A DNA stretch of 13,868 nucleotides from JBPCOB01 sp051000715 (GTDB lineage: Bacteria; Actinomycetota; Actinomycetes; JALYNC01). Both the position numbers and the translations under genes were made by a program. The notes under the pieces are model-generated. The model saw only the letters and a list, made by a program, of their open reading frames with translations. It did not search any database and had not been told where the DNA came from. The stretch covers positions 1-13,868 of the forward strand of contig JBPCOB010000235.1 of NCBI GenBank assembly GCA_051000715.1. Direction: 5' to 3'. The first letter of the stretch is position 1. Every line of letters starts with the position of its first letter. Below are positions 1 to 7,455 of this stretch, piece by piece.

Positions 1-1114
1 CCCTCGTCCGGCCCCGCGCTTCCCAGCGTAAGATGGCGGGCCCGCTCCTCAGGATCGTCAACGACTGCGACAGCACGCGATGCATGTCCCGCAGCTCTTC
101 CGGACGGGCCGCCGACCGTACTGCGGCGGCCAGCAGCGGGTGAGTGAAGCGCAACCGACGACCGTCGACCTCGACCACCTCGGTCGCGACCGCGGGTGCG
201 AGCACCTCCATGGTGGAACCCGAGGCCGCCTCCAGCAGGTCCAGGGTGGGGGCCGCGGCAACCGCGACCACGAGAAGGGCGGCCTGGGTGTCGGCGGGCA
301 GGGCCGAGATCCGGGCGGAGACCAGCTCCCGGAGCGTCTCCGGAACCGGAAGCGGCTCACCCGGCAGGTGTGGCGACCCGATATCCAGTGCCCGCGCGAT
401 CTCGAGCGCGTAGAAGGGGTTGCCCCCGGAGACCTCCGCCAGCTGCAGCAGGGTGGGCCGGGCGAGTGAGTGGCCGAAGGCATCCTGGACCAGGCGATGC
501 AAGGCCCCGAGGCGGAGCGGGCCCACCGCCACCTCACGCCGCCCGGCAGGGGGAAGGGCGCGGTCTAGCCCCAGAACTGACCCGGGGGAGCGGTCACCGC
601 GAACCGAGACCATAACCGCGACTCGCTCGCCGTCGAGCCGCCGCAGCGCGAACTCGAGGACGCGGGCCGACGCCGGGTCGAGCCACTGCAGGTCGTCGAC
701 CGAAAGCAGCACGGGCGCCCGCGCCGCCAGTGCCGACACCACCGAGCGCAGCGCCGTCGCGACGGCGCGCGGCTCGGTGACTTCTGATCCCGGATCCGGG
801 TCAGCGCGCAGCAGCACGACCTCGAGCGCTCGACGATGCGGTGCCGGTAGCGCGGCCAGCGTCTCGGTCCCGACGCCGGCCAGCAGGTCCGCCACGCCGG
901 AGAACGAGAGCTCGGACTCCGACTCCGCCGGCCGGCAGGCGAGCACGGCGAACCCCCGGGCAACGGCAAGCCGGCAGGCGTGCTCGACCAGCGTGCTCTT
1001 CCCGGCGCCCGCGGCGCCGTACATGCGCAGCGCCACCGGGCCGGCTGAGGCGTCGTCGAGCAGGCGAGCGAACTCGTCCAACTCCGCCGTTCGCCCGAAG
1101 ACCTGCGTACTCAT
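1..1114 (-). CDS. AAA ATPase domain of a large LuxR-like (LAL/MalT-type) regulator, partial and apparently frameshifted
   Basis: This is the N-terminal part of a STAND-type ATPase. It starts at ATG 1114-1112 behind a good AGGGGTG ribosome site and runs off the left edge. An N-terminal FGR-ELD box is followed by a Walker A loop (GAAGAGKST, about residues 35-43). A Walker B strand (LLSVDDLQWLD) and the helical segment RFTHPLLAAAV come later, as in AAA_16 regulators that often end in a LuxR HTH. The C-terminal half lies outside the window, so the HTH is not shown. After MHRVLS (about base 68) the frame stops resembling the family. The expected VVDDPEERARHL continues in another frame from base 65, which implies one missing base. 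Either this is a pseudogene or the assembly has an error. It lies 50 bp downstream of the thioredoxin gene, possibly co-transcribed. Confidence 0.8.
   Translation of the reverse strand, partial: MSTQVFGRTAELDEFARLLDDASAGPVALRMYGAAGAGKSTLVEHACRLAVARGFAVLACRPAESESELSFSGVADLLAGVGTETLAALPAPHRRALEVVLLRADPDPGSEVTEPRAVATALRSVVSALAARAPVLLSVDDLQWLDPASARVLEFALRRLDGERVAVMVSVRGDRSPGSVLGLDRALPPAGRREVAVGPLRLGALHRLVQDAFGHSLARPTLLQLAEVSGGNPFYALEIARALDIGSPHLPGEPLPVPETLRELVSARISALPADTQAALLVVAVAAAPTLDLLEAASGSTMEVLAPAVATEVVEVDGRRLRFTHPLLAAAVRSAARPEELRDMHRVLSQSLTILRSGPAILRWEARGRTR
57..80 (-). other. Apparent -1 frameshift within the AAA regulator
   Basis: Reading the minus strand, the frame open from ATG 1114 gives MHRVLSQSLT and then residues unlike the family. 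Starting from base 65 in the neighbouring frame, the translation is VVDDPEERARHLTLGSAGPDE-like, the usual continuation of AAA_16/LuxR regulators after the MHR-LA motif. The in-frame stretch before that point is 20 nt where 21 would be expected. The simplest explanation is one lost base around 66-80. Whether this is a real mutation or a sequence error cannot be decided here. Confidence 0.7.
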
Positions 1115-1164
1115 TCGGCTCACCCCTGGCTGCCGCGCCCACCAAGAAAGAACGGGTGCGATTC

Positions 1165-2019
1165 TCAGAACAGAGCGTTGGCCAGCCCGCGGCGAGCGTT
1201 GAGCAGCGACGGGTCATCGGGTTCGAGTACGTCGAAAAGGCCGATGAGGCAGGTGCGGGCCCGGTCCCGGTCCGTGCCCGAGCTGCGACGCACCAGGTCG
1301 AGAAGCCGGCCGAACGCCTCGTCGACCCGGCCGTCGAGCAGGTCCAGGTCGGCCATCCGGGCCGCCGCCTCCACGTCGTCCGGGGCCTCGGCGGCTCGGC
1401 GGCGGACCTGCCGCTCGTCGTAGGACGCTCCACGCCGCAGCAGCTCGGCCCGAGCCAGCGACACCTTGGCGAAGGCGTCCCCTGGGTTGCGGGCGAGCAC
1501 CTCCTGGTAGCCGGCGATCGCGGTCTCGAAGTCACCGCGCATCAGCGCCTTGTCGGCGTTGGACAGTCCCGGGTCGGGCGGTAGTGCCGCGGGGTCTGCT
1601 GGCGGCGCTCCTCGCAGCGCAAGTACCTCATCCAGCCAGGCCCGGACCTGCTGCTCGGGCAGCGCCCCGGTGAACTCGTGGACGACCGCGCCGTCGACCA
1701 CCGCCTTGACCGCCGGAATGCCCTGCACGGCGGCGGCCTGGGCCAGCCGCGGGTTCGCGTCAACGTCGATCTTGGCCAGCACCCAGGCGCCGGCGGCGGC
1801 GCCGGCGAGTCGTTCCAGCACCGGGCTGAGCTGCCGGCAGGGCGCACACCAGGACGCCCAGAAGTCGAGGACCACCGGCACCGAACGGGACCGCTCCACC
1901 ACCTCGACGGCGAAGTTGGCCTCGGTGACGTCGACAACGGCAGCCGGGCCGCCGGTCGGGGACTGCGGCTTGGGATCCAATGGCACCGCGCCGGTCAGCC
2001 GGATGTCGGTCGGTTTCAT
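1165..2019 (-). CDS. Thioredoxin-TPR protein, CnoX/YbbN family
   Basis: The 284-residue protein has an N-terminal thioredoxin fold (about residues 27-132) and a C-terminal helical TPR-like region (about 145-284). The active site reads WASWCAPC, with Cys58 and Cys61 both present, and the cis-proline loop is GIPAV (Pro102). Escherichia coli CnoX lacks the CxxC pair, so this version should be redox-active. Known members act as cytoplasmic chaperone-redoxins that protect proteins under oxidative stress. Start ATG 2019 was chosen because AGGATGAAGAC lies directly upstream; a longer frame reaching 2112 has no family resemblance before MKPTD. It is divergent from the methyltransferase across 109 bp. 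The M. tuberculosis homologue (Rv1324, from memory) also sits beside the epimerase/thiolase genes. Confidence 0.9.
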   Translation of the reverse strand: MKPTDIRLTGAVPLDPKPQSPTGGPAAVVDVTEANFAVEVVERSRSVPVVLDFWASWCAPCRQLSPVLERLAGAAAGAWVLAKIDVDANPRLAQAAAVQGIPAVKAVVDGAVVHEFTGALPEQQVRAWLDEVLALRGAPPADPAALPPDPGLSNADKALMRGDFETAIAGYQEVLARNPGDAFAKVSLARAELLRRGASYDERQVRRRAAEAPDDVEAAARMADLDLLDGRVDEAFGRLLDLVRRSSGTDRDRARTCLIGLFDVLEPDDPSLLNARRGLANALF

Positions 2020-2128
2020 GTCTTCATCCTGCCGGACCGGCCGGCGCGTCGCTGACAGGCTTGGGTGCCGGACCCACCGATCGGCTTCGGCGCGACAAGC
2101 AGCGCGCTCCATCGATCACAATGACCAG
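2020..2128. promoter_or_regulatory. Divergent intergenic region between thioredoxin-TPR and methyltransferase genes
   Basis: These 109 bp must carry the start signals for both divergent genes. The minus-strand gene has a visible AGGA ribosome site. The plus-strand gene has none before ATG 2129, so it may be leaderless or weakly translated. No convincing -35/-10 pair was seen for either direction. Confidence 0.4.
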
Positions 2129-3316
2129 ATGCTGCCGATGCCATCAGGCGTCCCAACCGCCGAGCTGGCCGAGACGGTCGAGCGGCGTACGGCGCTCGTC
2201 GACCGGCTCGGCGAGGCGCGGGTCCTTCGCACGGTTGGCGTGGAAGCGGCGATGCGGGCGGTGCCGCGACACCTGTTCCTCCCTTCCGTTTCGGTGGAGC
2301 GGGCGTACGCCGACGAGGCGATCGTCACCCAGACCGGTCCGGGGGAGGTACCGACGAGCTCGGCCAGCCAGCCTTCGATCGTCGCAATCATGCTCGAGCA
2401 GCTGGCTGTTCGACCCGGCCACCGGGTGCTAGAGATCGGAGCGGGCACCGGTTACAACGCCGCCCTGCTGGCACACCTCGCCGGCCCGAGCGGGCGGGTG
2501 ACCAGCATCGACATCGACGCCGCGACGGCACAGGACGCTCGCGAGCACCTCGCGACAGCCGGCGTGTCCTCGGTGGACGTGATGGCGGCCGACGGCTGGC
2601 TCGGACATGCCGATGCCGCGCCGTACGACCGGATCGAGGCGACGGTCGGGATCTGGGACGTCTCACCGCACTGGGTCGACTCGCTGGTCGAGGGCGGGAT
2701 GCTCGTCGCACCGCTCTGGCTCGGTCCCGGCCTACAGGTGTCGGTCGCCTTCTCCAGGGTGGACCGCACGCTGGTGAGCCGTGCGATGGTGCCGTGCGGG
2801 TTCATGGGTCTACGCGGTCCCGAGGCCGGTCCCGACAGCTTTCTGCGGGTGGCCGACTGGCACGCCAGCGGCGAACGGCTGCGGGACTCGGCCCGGCGGC
2901 TCGAGCAGCTGCTGGTCACGCCGCCCCGGTCCCAACCCGCCCCTCCGGTACGCCGGGGGTGGCTGCTTCGGCTGGCGCTGGCCGGCGAGCGCGCCGTCCT
3001 GCTGCTGAACGAGAGCCGGCAGCGGGTCGCCGCGGGGTTCTTCGATGCCGATGCGGGCAGCCTGGCGCTGGCCGAGGGCACCGGCGGGTGGCTGGGCCAT
3101 TGGACCCCGGACATCGTGCACTGCCACGGTGACGCAGCGCTCCTGCCGGCGCTGCACGCCGTGCTGGCGGACTCGGAGCCGCTAGAGGTGGACCAGCTGG
3201 AGCTGATCGCCGTACGCCGGGAGGACCCGTTGCCGGTGGACCGCTCGGAAGGGCAACGGTGGCTGCTGGAGCGGCCGTTCCACCGGTTCGTCGTGTCGGT
3301 CCAGCGCCGGACGTGA
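2129..3316 (+). CDS. Protein-L-isoaspartate O-methyltransferase-like protein with C-terminal extension
   Basis: The 395-residue SAM-dependent methyltransferase belongs to the PCMT family, whose members methylate L-isoaspartyl residues in aged proteins to start their repair. The N-terminal helical part contains AVPRHLFLP and a SSASQPSIVA stretch, the usual PCMT substrate-side motif. SAM motif I follows as VLEIGAGTGYNAA (about residues 100-112), with the acidic SIDID strand after it. Classical PCMTs are about 210-230 residues. The remaining 170 or so residues form a C-terminal domain I do not recognise, so the true substrate is uncertain. ATG 2129 is used; ATG 2138 is an in-frame alternative, and neither has a clear ribosome site. 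The frame stays open upstream to 1550, but that part is antisense to the thioredoxin gene. It ends 7 bp from the convergent phosphatase. Confidence 0.85.
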   Translation: MLPMPSGVPTAELAETVERRTALVDRLGEARVLRTVGVEAAMRAVPRHLFLPSVSVERAYADEAIVTQTGPGEVPTSSASQPSIVAIMLEQLAVRPGHRVLEIGAGTGYNAALLAHLAGPSGRVTSIDIDAATAQDAREHLATAGVSSVDVMAADGWLGHADAAPYDRIEATVGIWDVSPHWVDSLVEGGMLVAPLWLGPGLQVSVAFSRVDRTLVSRAMVPCGFMGLRGPEAGPDSFLRVADWHASGERLRDSARRLEQLLVTPPRSQPAPPVRRGWLLRLALAGERAVLLLNESRQRVAAGFFDADAGSLALAEGTGGWLGHWTPDIVHCHGDAALLPALHAVLADSEPLEVDQLELIAVRREDPLPVDRSEGQRWLLERPFHRFVVSVQRRT

Positions 3317-3323
3317 GGCCCGG

Positions 3324-3992
3324 CTACTCCAGCAGCGACCCTTGCAGGGCATCGATGTCGCCGTCGGTGACGCCGGCCGCGCGCAGGTACTTCGCCGCTG
3401 AGCCATACTCGCGCTCCATCCGCTCCAGCGCCCACTCGATGGCGCCTGGAACGATCGCCGGCTCGGGGATGAACTCGCCGGTACGGGCGTAGTCCGCCGC
3501 GACCGCGTCGAGGGGTACGCCGATCGTGGACAGCACCACCGCAGCCACCACCCCGGTGCGGTCCCGGCCCGCCATGCAGTGAAAGACGGCGGGCAGGTTG
3601 TCCTCGCAGCCGAGGTCGGCAGCGATGCGGCAGATCGACTCGGCGCCGAGCTCGAGCATCTCGGAGTACTCGCGGCCGACCCGGTCGGCCGTGTATGGCT
3701 CGGTTGAGGCGAGCCAGCGCGCCGGAGTCGTCTCGAAGAGCGGGGCGTGCACGTACCGCGCCGCCCTCTCACCGTCGTAGAGGGGCCCCACGCCGTACTC
3801 GTCGATCTCCTCCTGCATCCGCAGGTCGTAGACCGTGACCACACCGAGCCGACGCACTTCGGTCACGTCGTCGTCGGTCAACCCATGCAGGCTGTCACTG
3901 CGGAAGACCCGCCCCGTGCGCACCCGCCGACCGTCGGCGGTCTGATGCCCGCCGAGGTCGCGGAAGTTCGGGCAGCCCGAAAGCGTGATCAA
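3324..3992 (-). CDS. Tyrosine-protein phosphatase, PtpB/IphP-like
   Basis: The 222-residue protein has an N-terminal NFRDLGG motif (residues 9-15) and the cysteine phosphatase P-loop HCMAGRDRTG, giving nucleophile Cys139 and Arg145 (CX5R). This matches the family of M. tuberculosis PtpB, which removes phosphate from phosphotyrosine and, in some members, from phospholipids. No signal peptide is visible, so it appears cytoplasmic. The only start that keeps the NFRDLGG motif with standard codons is TTG 3992-3990. It overlaps the mutase stop (TTGA), so translation is probably coupled. The frame remains open far upstream, but that is antisense-free overlap with the mutase and not coding. Pairing with an acyl-CoA mutase is unusual and its substrate is unknown. 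Confidence 0.85.
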   Translation of the reverse strand: MITLSGCPNFRDLGGHQTADGRRVRTGRVFRSDSLHGLTDDDVTEVRRLGVVTVYDLRMQEEIDEYGVGPLYDGERAARYVHAPLFETTPARWLASTEPYTADRVGREYSEMLELGAESICRIAADLGCEDNLPAVFHCMAGRDRTGVVAAVVLSTIGVPLDAVAADYARTGEFIPEPAIVPGAIEWALERMEREYGSAAKYLRAAGVTDGDIDALQGSLLE

Positions 3993-5665
3993 AATCGGGG
4001 GGGCTCGGTGTACGCGCCCCACTCGGAGCGGAGCGCGTCGCAGATCTCGCCCAGGGTGGCCTCGACGCGGACGGCGTCGAGCATCGCCGGCACCATGTTC
4101 TTCTCGGTGCGGGCAACGTCGACCATCTTCTCCAGCGCTCGGCGTACGGCCACCTGGTCCCGGCTGGTCCGCCGCGCCGAGAGCTCCCGCTTCTGGACGA
4201 GCTCCACCTCGTGGGAGATCCGCATGATCTCCAGCGGGTCCTCGACCGAGTCGGTGAGGGTGTTGACGCCGACGATTTTCTTGGTGCCCTTCTCCAGGGC
4301 GGTCTGGTACTGGAAGGCCGACTCGGCGATCTCGGACATGAACCAGCCGTCCTCGATGCCGTGCAGGATTCCGCTGGTCATCGTGCCGTCGCTGCTCATC
4401 TCCCGGATCCGGGCGAAGACCGCCTCCGCCTCGCGCTCCATCCGGTCGGTCAGCGCCTCGACGTACCAGGAGCCGCCGAGCGGGTCGGCCACGTTCGTGA
4501 CGCCGGTCTCCTCCATGATCACCTGCTGCGTCCGCAGCGCGATCTGCGCCGCCTTTTCGCTCGGTAGTGCAAGCACCTCGTCCAGGGCGTTGGTGTGCAG
4601 GGAGTTGGTGCCGCCCAGGACGGCGGCCAGCGCCTCGACCGCGGTGCGGACCACGTTGTTGTCCGGCTGCTGGGCGGTGAGCGAGACGCCCGCGGTCTGG
4701 GTGTGGAAGCGCAGCCACTGCGCCCGTTCGGTCTTGGCGCCGTAGACGTCGCGAAGCCAGCGAGCCCAGATGCGCCGGGCCGCCCGGAACTTCGCGATCT
4801 CCTCGAAGAAGTCGATGTGGGCATCGAAGAAGAACGACAGGCCGGGCGCGAAGAGGTCGACGTCGAGGCCGCGGGACTGGCCGAGCTCGACGTAGGCGAA
4901 CCCGTCGGCCAGGGTGAAGGCCAGCTCCTGCCCGGCGGTCGAGCCGGCCTCGCGGATGTGGTAGCCGGACACCGAGATCGGCTTGTAGCGCGGGATCTCC
5001 GCGGCGCAGTACTCGATCAGGTCGCCGATGAGGCGCAGGTGCGGTTCCGGCGGGAAGAGCCACTCCTTCTGCGCGATGTACTCCTTGAAGATGTCGGTCT
5101 GCAGGGTTCCGTCCAGCGTGGCGATGTCGACGCCTTGCCGCTCCGCCGCGGCCAGGTACATGCAGAAGACGGGTACGGCCGGCCCGCTGATCGTCATCGA
5201 CGTGGTGACGTCGTCGAGCCGGATGTCCGAGAACAACAGCTCCATGTCGGCAGCTGAGTCGATCGCGACGCCGCAGTGGCCCACCTCGCCGAGCGAGCGT
5301 GCGTCGTCGGAGTCGCGGCCCATCAGCGTCGGCATGTCGAAGGCGACGGACAGGCCGTTGCCACCGGAGGCGAGGATCATCTTGTAGCGCTCGTTGGTCT
5401 GGCGGGCGTTCCCGAAGCCGGCGAACTGGCGGATCGTCCACGGCTTGCCGCGGTAGCCGGTCGCATACAGCCCGCGGGTGTAGGGGTACTCGCCCGGCCA
5501 GCCGATCCGCTCGAAGTCCGCGACGCCCTCGCCCTCGGCCGGGCCGTACACCGGGTCGACGTCGAGCCCGGACAGCGTCGTGAAGTCGGCGTCCCGCTTT
5601 GCGGCGGCGTCGTAGCGTTGCTGCCACCGCTCGCGTCCAGTGGCGATCTCGTCCGACGACGACAC
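3989..5665 (-). CDS. icmA: Coenzyme B12-dependent acyl-CoA mutase large subunit, isobutyryl-CoA mutase type (IcmA)
   Basis: The 558-residue protein is the substrate-binding subunit of the methylmalonyl-CoA mutase superfamily. It ends after the TIM-barrel region, without a cobalamin domain (no DxHxxG), so it needs a separate small subunit. The CoA-contact motif TIRQF puts Phe81 where methylmalonyl-CoA mutase has Tyr89. EYIAQKEW puts Gln199 in place of Arg207, and SGYH supplies His236. Phe/Gln is the known isobutyryl-CoA mutase signature; 2-hydroxyisobutyryl-CoA mutase has Ile/Gln. The predicted reaction is isobutyryl-CoA to n-butyryl-CoA, linking valine breakdown and butyrate metabolism. GTG 5665 follows AGGAGG by five bases. 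The phosphatase overlaps its stop codon. MeaB and acetate-uptake genes lie upstream on the same strand; no icmB is in the window. Confidence 0.9.
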   Translation of the reverse strand: MSSSDEIATGRERWQQRYDAAAKRDADFTTLSGLDVDPVYGPAEGEGVADFERIGWPGEYPYTRGLYATGYRGKPWTIRQFAGFGNARQTNERYKMILASGGNGLSVAFDMPTLMGRDSDDARSLGEVGHCGVAIDSAADMELLFSDIRLDDVTTSMTISGPAVPVFCMYLAAAERQGVDIATLDGTLQTDIFKEYIAQKEWLFPPEPHLRLIGDLIEYCAAEIPRYKPISVSGYHIREAGSTAGQELAFTLADGFAYVELGQSRGLDVDLFAPGLSFFFDAHIDFFEEIAKFRAARRIWARWLRDVYGAKTERAQWLRFHTQTAGVSLTAQQPDNNVVRTAVEALAAVLGGTNSLHTNALDEVLALPSEKAAQIALRTQQVIMEETGVTNVADPLGGSWYVEALTDRMEREAEAVFARIREMSSDGTMTSGILHGIEDGWFMSEIAESAFQYQTALEKGTKKIVGVNTLTDSVEDPLEIMRISHEVELVQKRELSARRTSRDQVAVRRALEKMVDVARTEKNMVPAMLDAVRVEATLGEICDALRSEWGAYTEPPRF

Positions 5666-5699
5666 ACGGCCTCCTGGCTGGTCCGGATGGGAACCGGCC

Positions 5700-5732
5700 G
5701 ACCCGGGCACGGTGCCGGTGACCGTCCGGGTC
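5700..5732. promoter_or_regulatory. Imperfect palindrome in front of the mutase gene
   Basis: The arms GACCCGG (5700-5706) and CCGGGTC (5726-5732) enclose ACGGT (5709-5713) and ACCGT (5721-5725). The result is a 12-bp stem with a 2-nt bulge and a 7-nt loop. It lies about 35 bp upstream of the mutase GTG and 70 bp past the symporter stop. A TATCCT at 5733-5738 (minus strand) directly abuts it and could be a -10 box, in which case the palindrome would cover the transcription start as an operator. No U-run follows, so an intrinsic terminator is less likely. Confidence 0.5.
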
Positions 5733-5802
5733 AGGATACCCGGCAGGGAGTACGCCGATCCGGCCGCGGAACCAGTGGTTGCCCGGCGCTGGGCGGCTCG
5801 GC

Positions 5803-7455
5803 TTAGTGGGCCACCGCCTGTTCGGCTCCGACGCCGGTCAGCGAGCGCACCTCCAGCTCGGCGTACCGCTCCGCGCTGTACTCCTTGCTCAGCACGGTGC
5901 CGAGCCAGCCGCACAGGAACCCGAGCGGGATCGAGACGATCCCCGGGTTGTCGAGCGCGAACCAGTGGAAGTCGTGCTTGGGGAACAGCGATGTCGCCTT
6001 GCCGGAGACCACCGGCGAGAAGATGACAAGCACCACGGCGGACAGCAGGCCGCCGTAGATGGCGGCCACCGCGCCCGTGGTGTTGAAGCGCCGCCAGAAC
6101 AGGCTGTAGAGGATCGCCGGCAGGTTCCCCGAAGCCGCCACGGCGAAGGCCAGCGCCACCAGGAAGGCGACGTTCAGGTTCTGCGAGAAGATGCTCAGGA
6201 CGATGGCGATCGCGCCGATGACGAACGCGGCGATGCGAGCCACCCGCACTTCCTGGTGCTCGTCGCTCCGGCCGTCTTTGATGACGTTGGCGTAGATGTC
6301 GTGGGCGAATGACGAGGACGAGGCCAGCGTGAGGCCCGCCACGACCGCCAGGATCGTCGCGAAGGCCACGGCCGCGATCACCGCCAGCAGGATGGTTCCG
6401 CCGGTCGAGCCGAAGACGTCGTCGCCGATCGCCTTGGCCAGCTGCGGCGCCGCGGTGTTGCCGGCCTTGTTCTGGGCGGCGATCGCCTTGCTGCCGACCA
6501 GCGCGGCGGCGCCGAAACCGAGGGCGATGGTCATGAGGTAGAAGGAGCCGATGATGCCGATTCCCCAGACCACTGACCGGCGGGCTTCCCTCGCGGTCGG
6601 GACGGTGTAGAAGCGGATCAGGATGTGCGGCAGGCCGGCAGTGCCGAGCACCAGCGCCAGGCCGAGACTGATCAGGTCCAGCTTCCCGCCGAGCCCCTGG
6701 GCGCTCGTTGCGTACCGCAGGCCCGGCTCGAGGAACGACTGCCCCTTGCCGCTCTTGGTGGCGGCCGTACCGAGCAGGTCGCTGACGTTCCAGCCGAACT
6801 TGAACATCACCAGCAACGTGACGAGCGTCGTACCGGTCATGAGCAGCAGCGCTTTGACGATCTGGACCCAGGTGGTGCCTCTCATGCCGCCGACGACCAC
6901 GATGAAGATCATCAAGGCACCCACGGCAATGACCGTTAGATTCTTGGCAGCGGTCCCGGTTACGCCGAGCAGCAGCGCGACCAGCGCGCCGGCGCCGACC
7001 ATCTGGGCGAGCAGGTAGAAGATCGAGACGGTGATCGTCGAGATGCCCGCGGCCATCCGCACCGGCCGCTGTCGCATCCGGTAGGCGAGCACGTCGGCCA
7101 TCGTGAACCGGCCGGAGTTGCGCATCAGCTCCGCGACGAGCAACAGCGCCACGAGCCACGCGACCAGGAAGCCGATCGAATAGAGAAAGCCGTCGTAGCC
7201 GAAGAGAGCGATGAGGCCGGCGATCCCAAGGAAGGAGGCCGCAGACATGTAGTCCCCGCCGATAGCCACGCCGTTCTGCAGACCGCTGAAGGACCGGCCG
7301 CCGGCGTAGAAGTCGGCGGCTGTCTTGTTCTGCCGGCTCGCCCGCAGCGTTATATAGAGCGTGACCATCACGAAAGACACGAACAGGGTGACCGTGAGCG
7401 TCCGCTGGCCGCTGGACGCGCCGCCCCCGGCAGCCGAGATGAGGGCCGTGGTCAT
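5803..7455 (-). CDS. actP: Sodium:solute symporter, ActP-like acetate permease
   Basis: The 550-residue polytopic membrane protein belongs to the SSS family, the same length as E. coli ActP (549). It has about 13 hydrophobic segments. N-terminal DFYAGGRSFSGLQNG and GDYMSAASFLG are typical of acetate/monocarboxylate members. The signature GLPHILIRFYTVPTAREARRS (about residues 275-295) matches the ActP subgroup well. Predicted role: cation-coupled uptake of acetate or other short-chain carboxylates across the cytoplasmic membrane. ATG 7455 overlaps the DUF485 stop by four bases (ATGA), so the two are translationally coupled. This mirrors E. coli yjcH-actP. No acetyl-CoA synthetase gene is present in the window. 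The exact substrate (acetate, propionate, pyruvate) cannot be read from sequence. Confidence 0.92.
   Translation of the reverse strand: MTTALISAAGGGASSGQRTLTVTLFVSFVMVTLYITLRASRQNKTAADFYAGGRSFSGLQNGVAIGGDYMSAASFLGIAGLIALFGYDGFLYSIGFLVAWLVALLLVAELMRNSGRFTMADVLAYRMRQRPVRMAAGISTITVSIFYLLAQMVGAGALVALLLGVTGTAAKNLTVIAVGALMIFIVVVGGMRGTTWVQIVKALLLMTGTTLVTLLVMFKFGWNVSDLLGTAATKSGKGQSFLEPGLRYATSAQGLGGKLDLISLGLALVLGTAGLPHILIRFYTVPTAREARRSVVWGIGIIGSFYLMTIALGFGAAALVGSKAIAAQNKAGNTAAPQLAKAIGDDVFGSTGGTILLAVIAAVAFATILAVVAGLTLASSSSFAHDIYANVIKDGRSDEHQEVRVARIAAFVIGAIAIVLSIFSQNLNVAFLVALAFAVAASGNLPAILYSLFWRRFNTTGAVAAIYGGLLSAVVLVIFSPVVSGKATSLFPKHDFHWFALDNPGIVSIPLGFLCGWLGTVLSKEYSAERYAELEVRSLTGVGAEQAVAH

Noticed and set aside
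801..1584. Overlapping open frames on both strands across the regulator and thioredoxin genes
   Set aside because: Arg/Pro/Ser-rich shadows of two clearly coding minus-strand genes.
1550..2128. Upstream extension of the methyltransferase frame
   Set aside because: It is Ser/Thr-rich antisense of the thioredoxin gene; the PCMT family similarity begins after ATG 2129.
3324..5627. 767-codon frame joining mutase and phosphatase
   Set aside because: The first 545 codons are the mutase read out of frame; only the last 222 match a phosphatase.
3989..7159. 1056-codon frame joining the symporter region and the mutase
   Set aside because: The upstream part is an out-of-frame, Arg/Gly-rich reading of the symporter gene. 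The mutase has its own GTG with AGGAGG at 5665.
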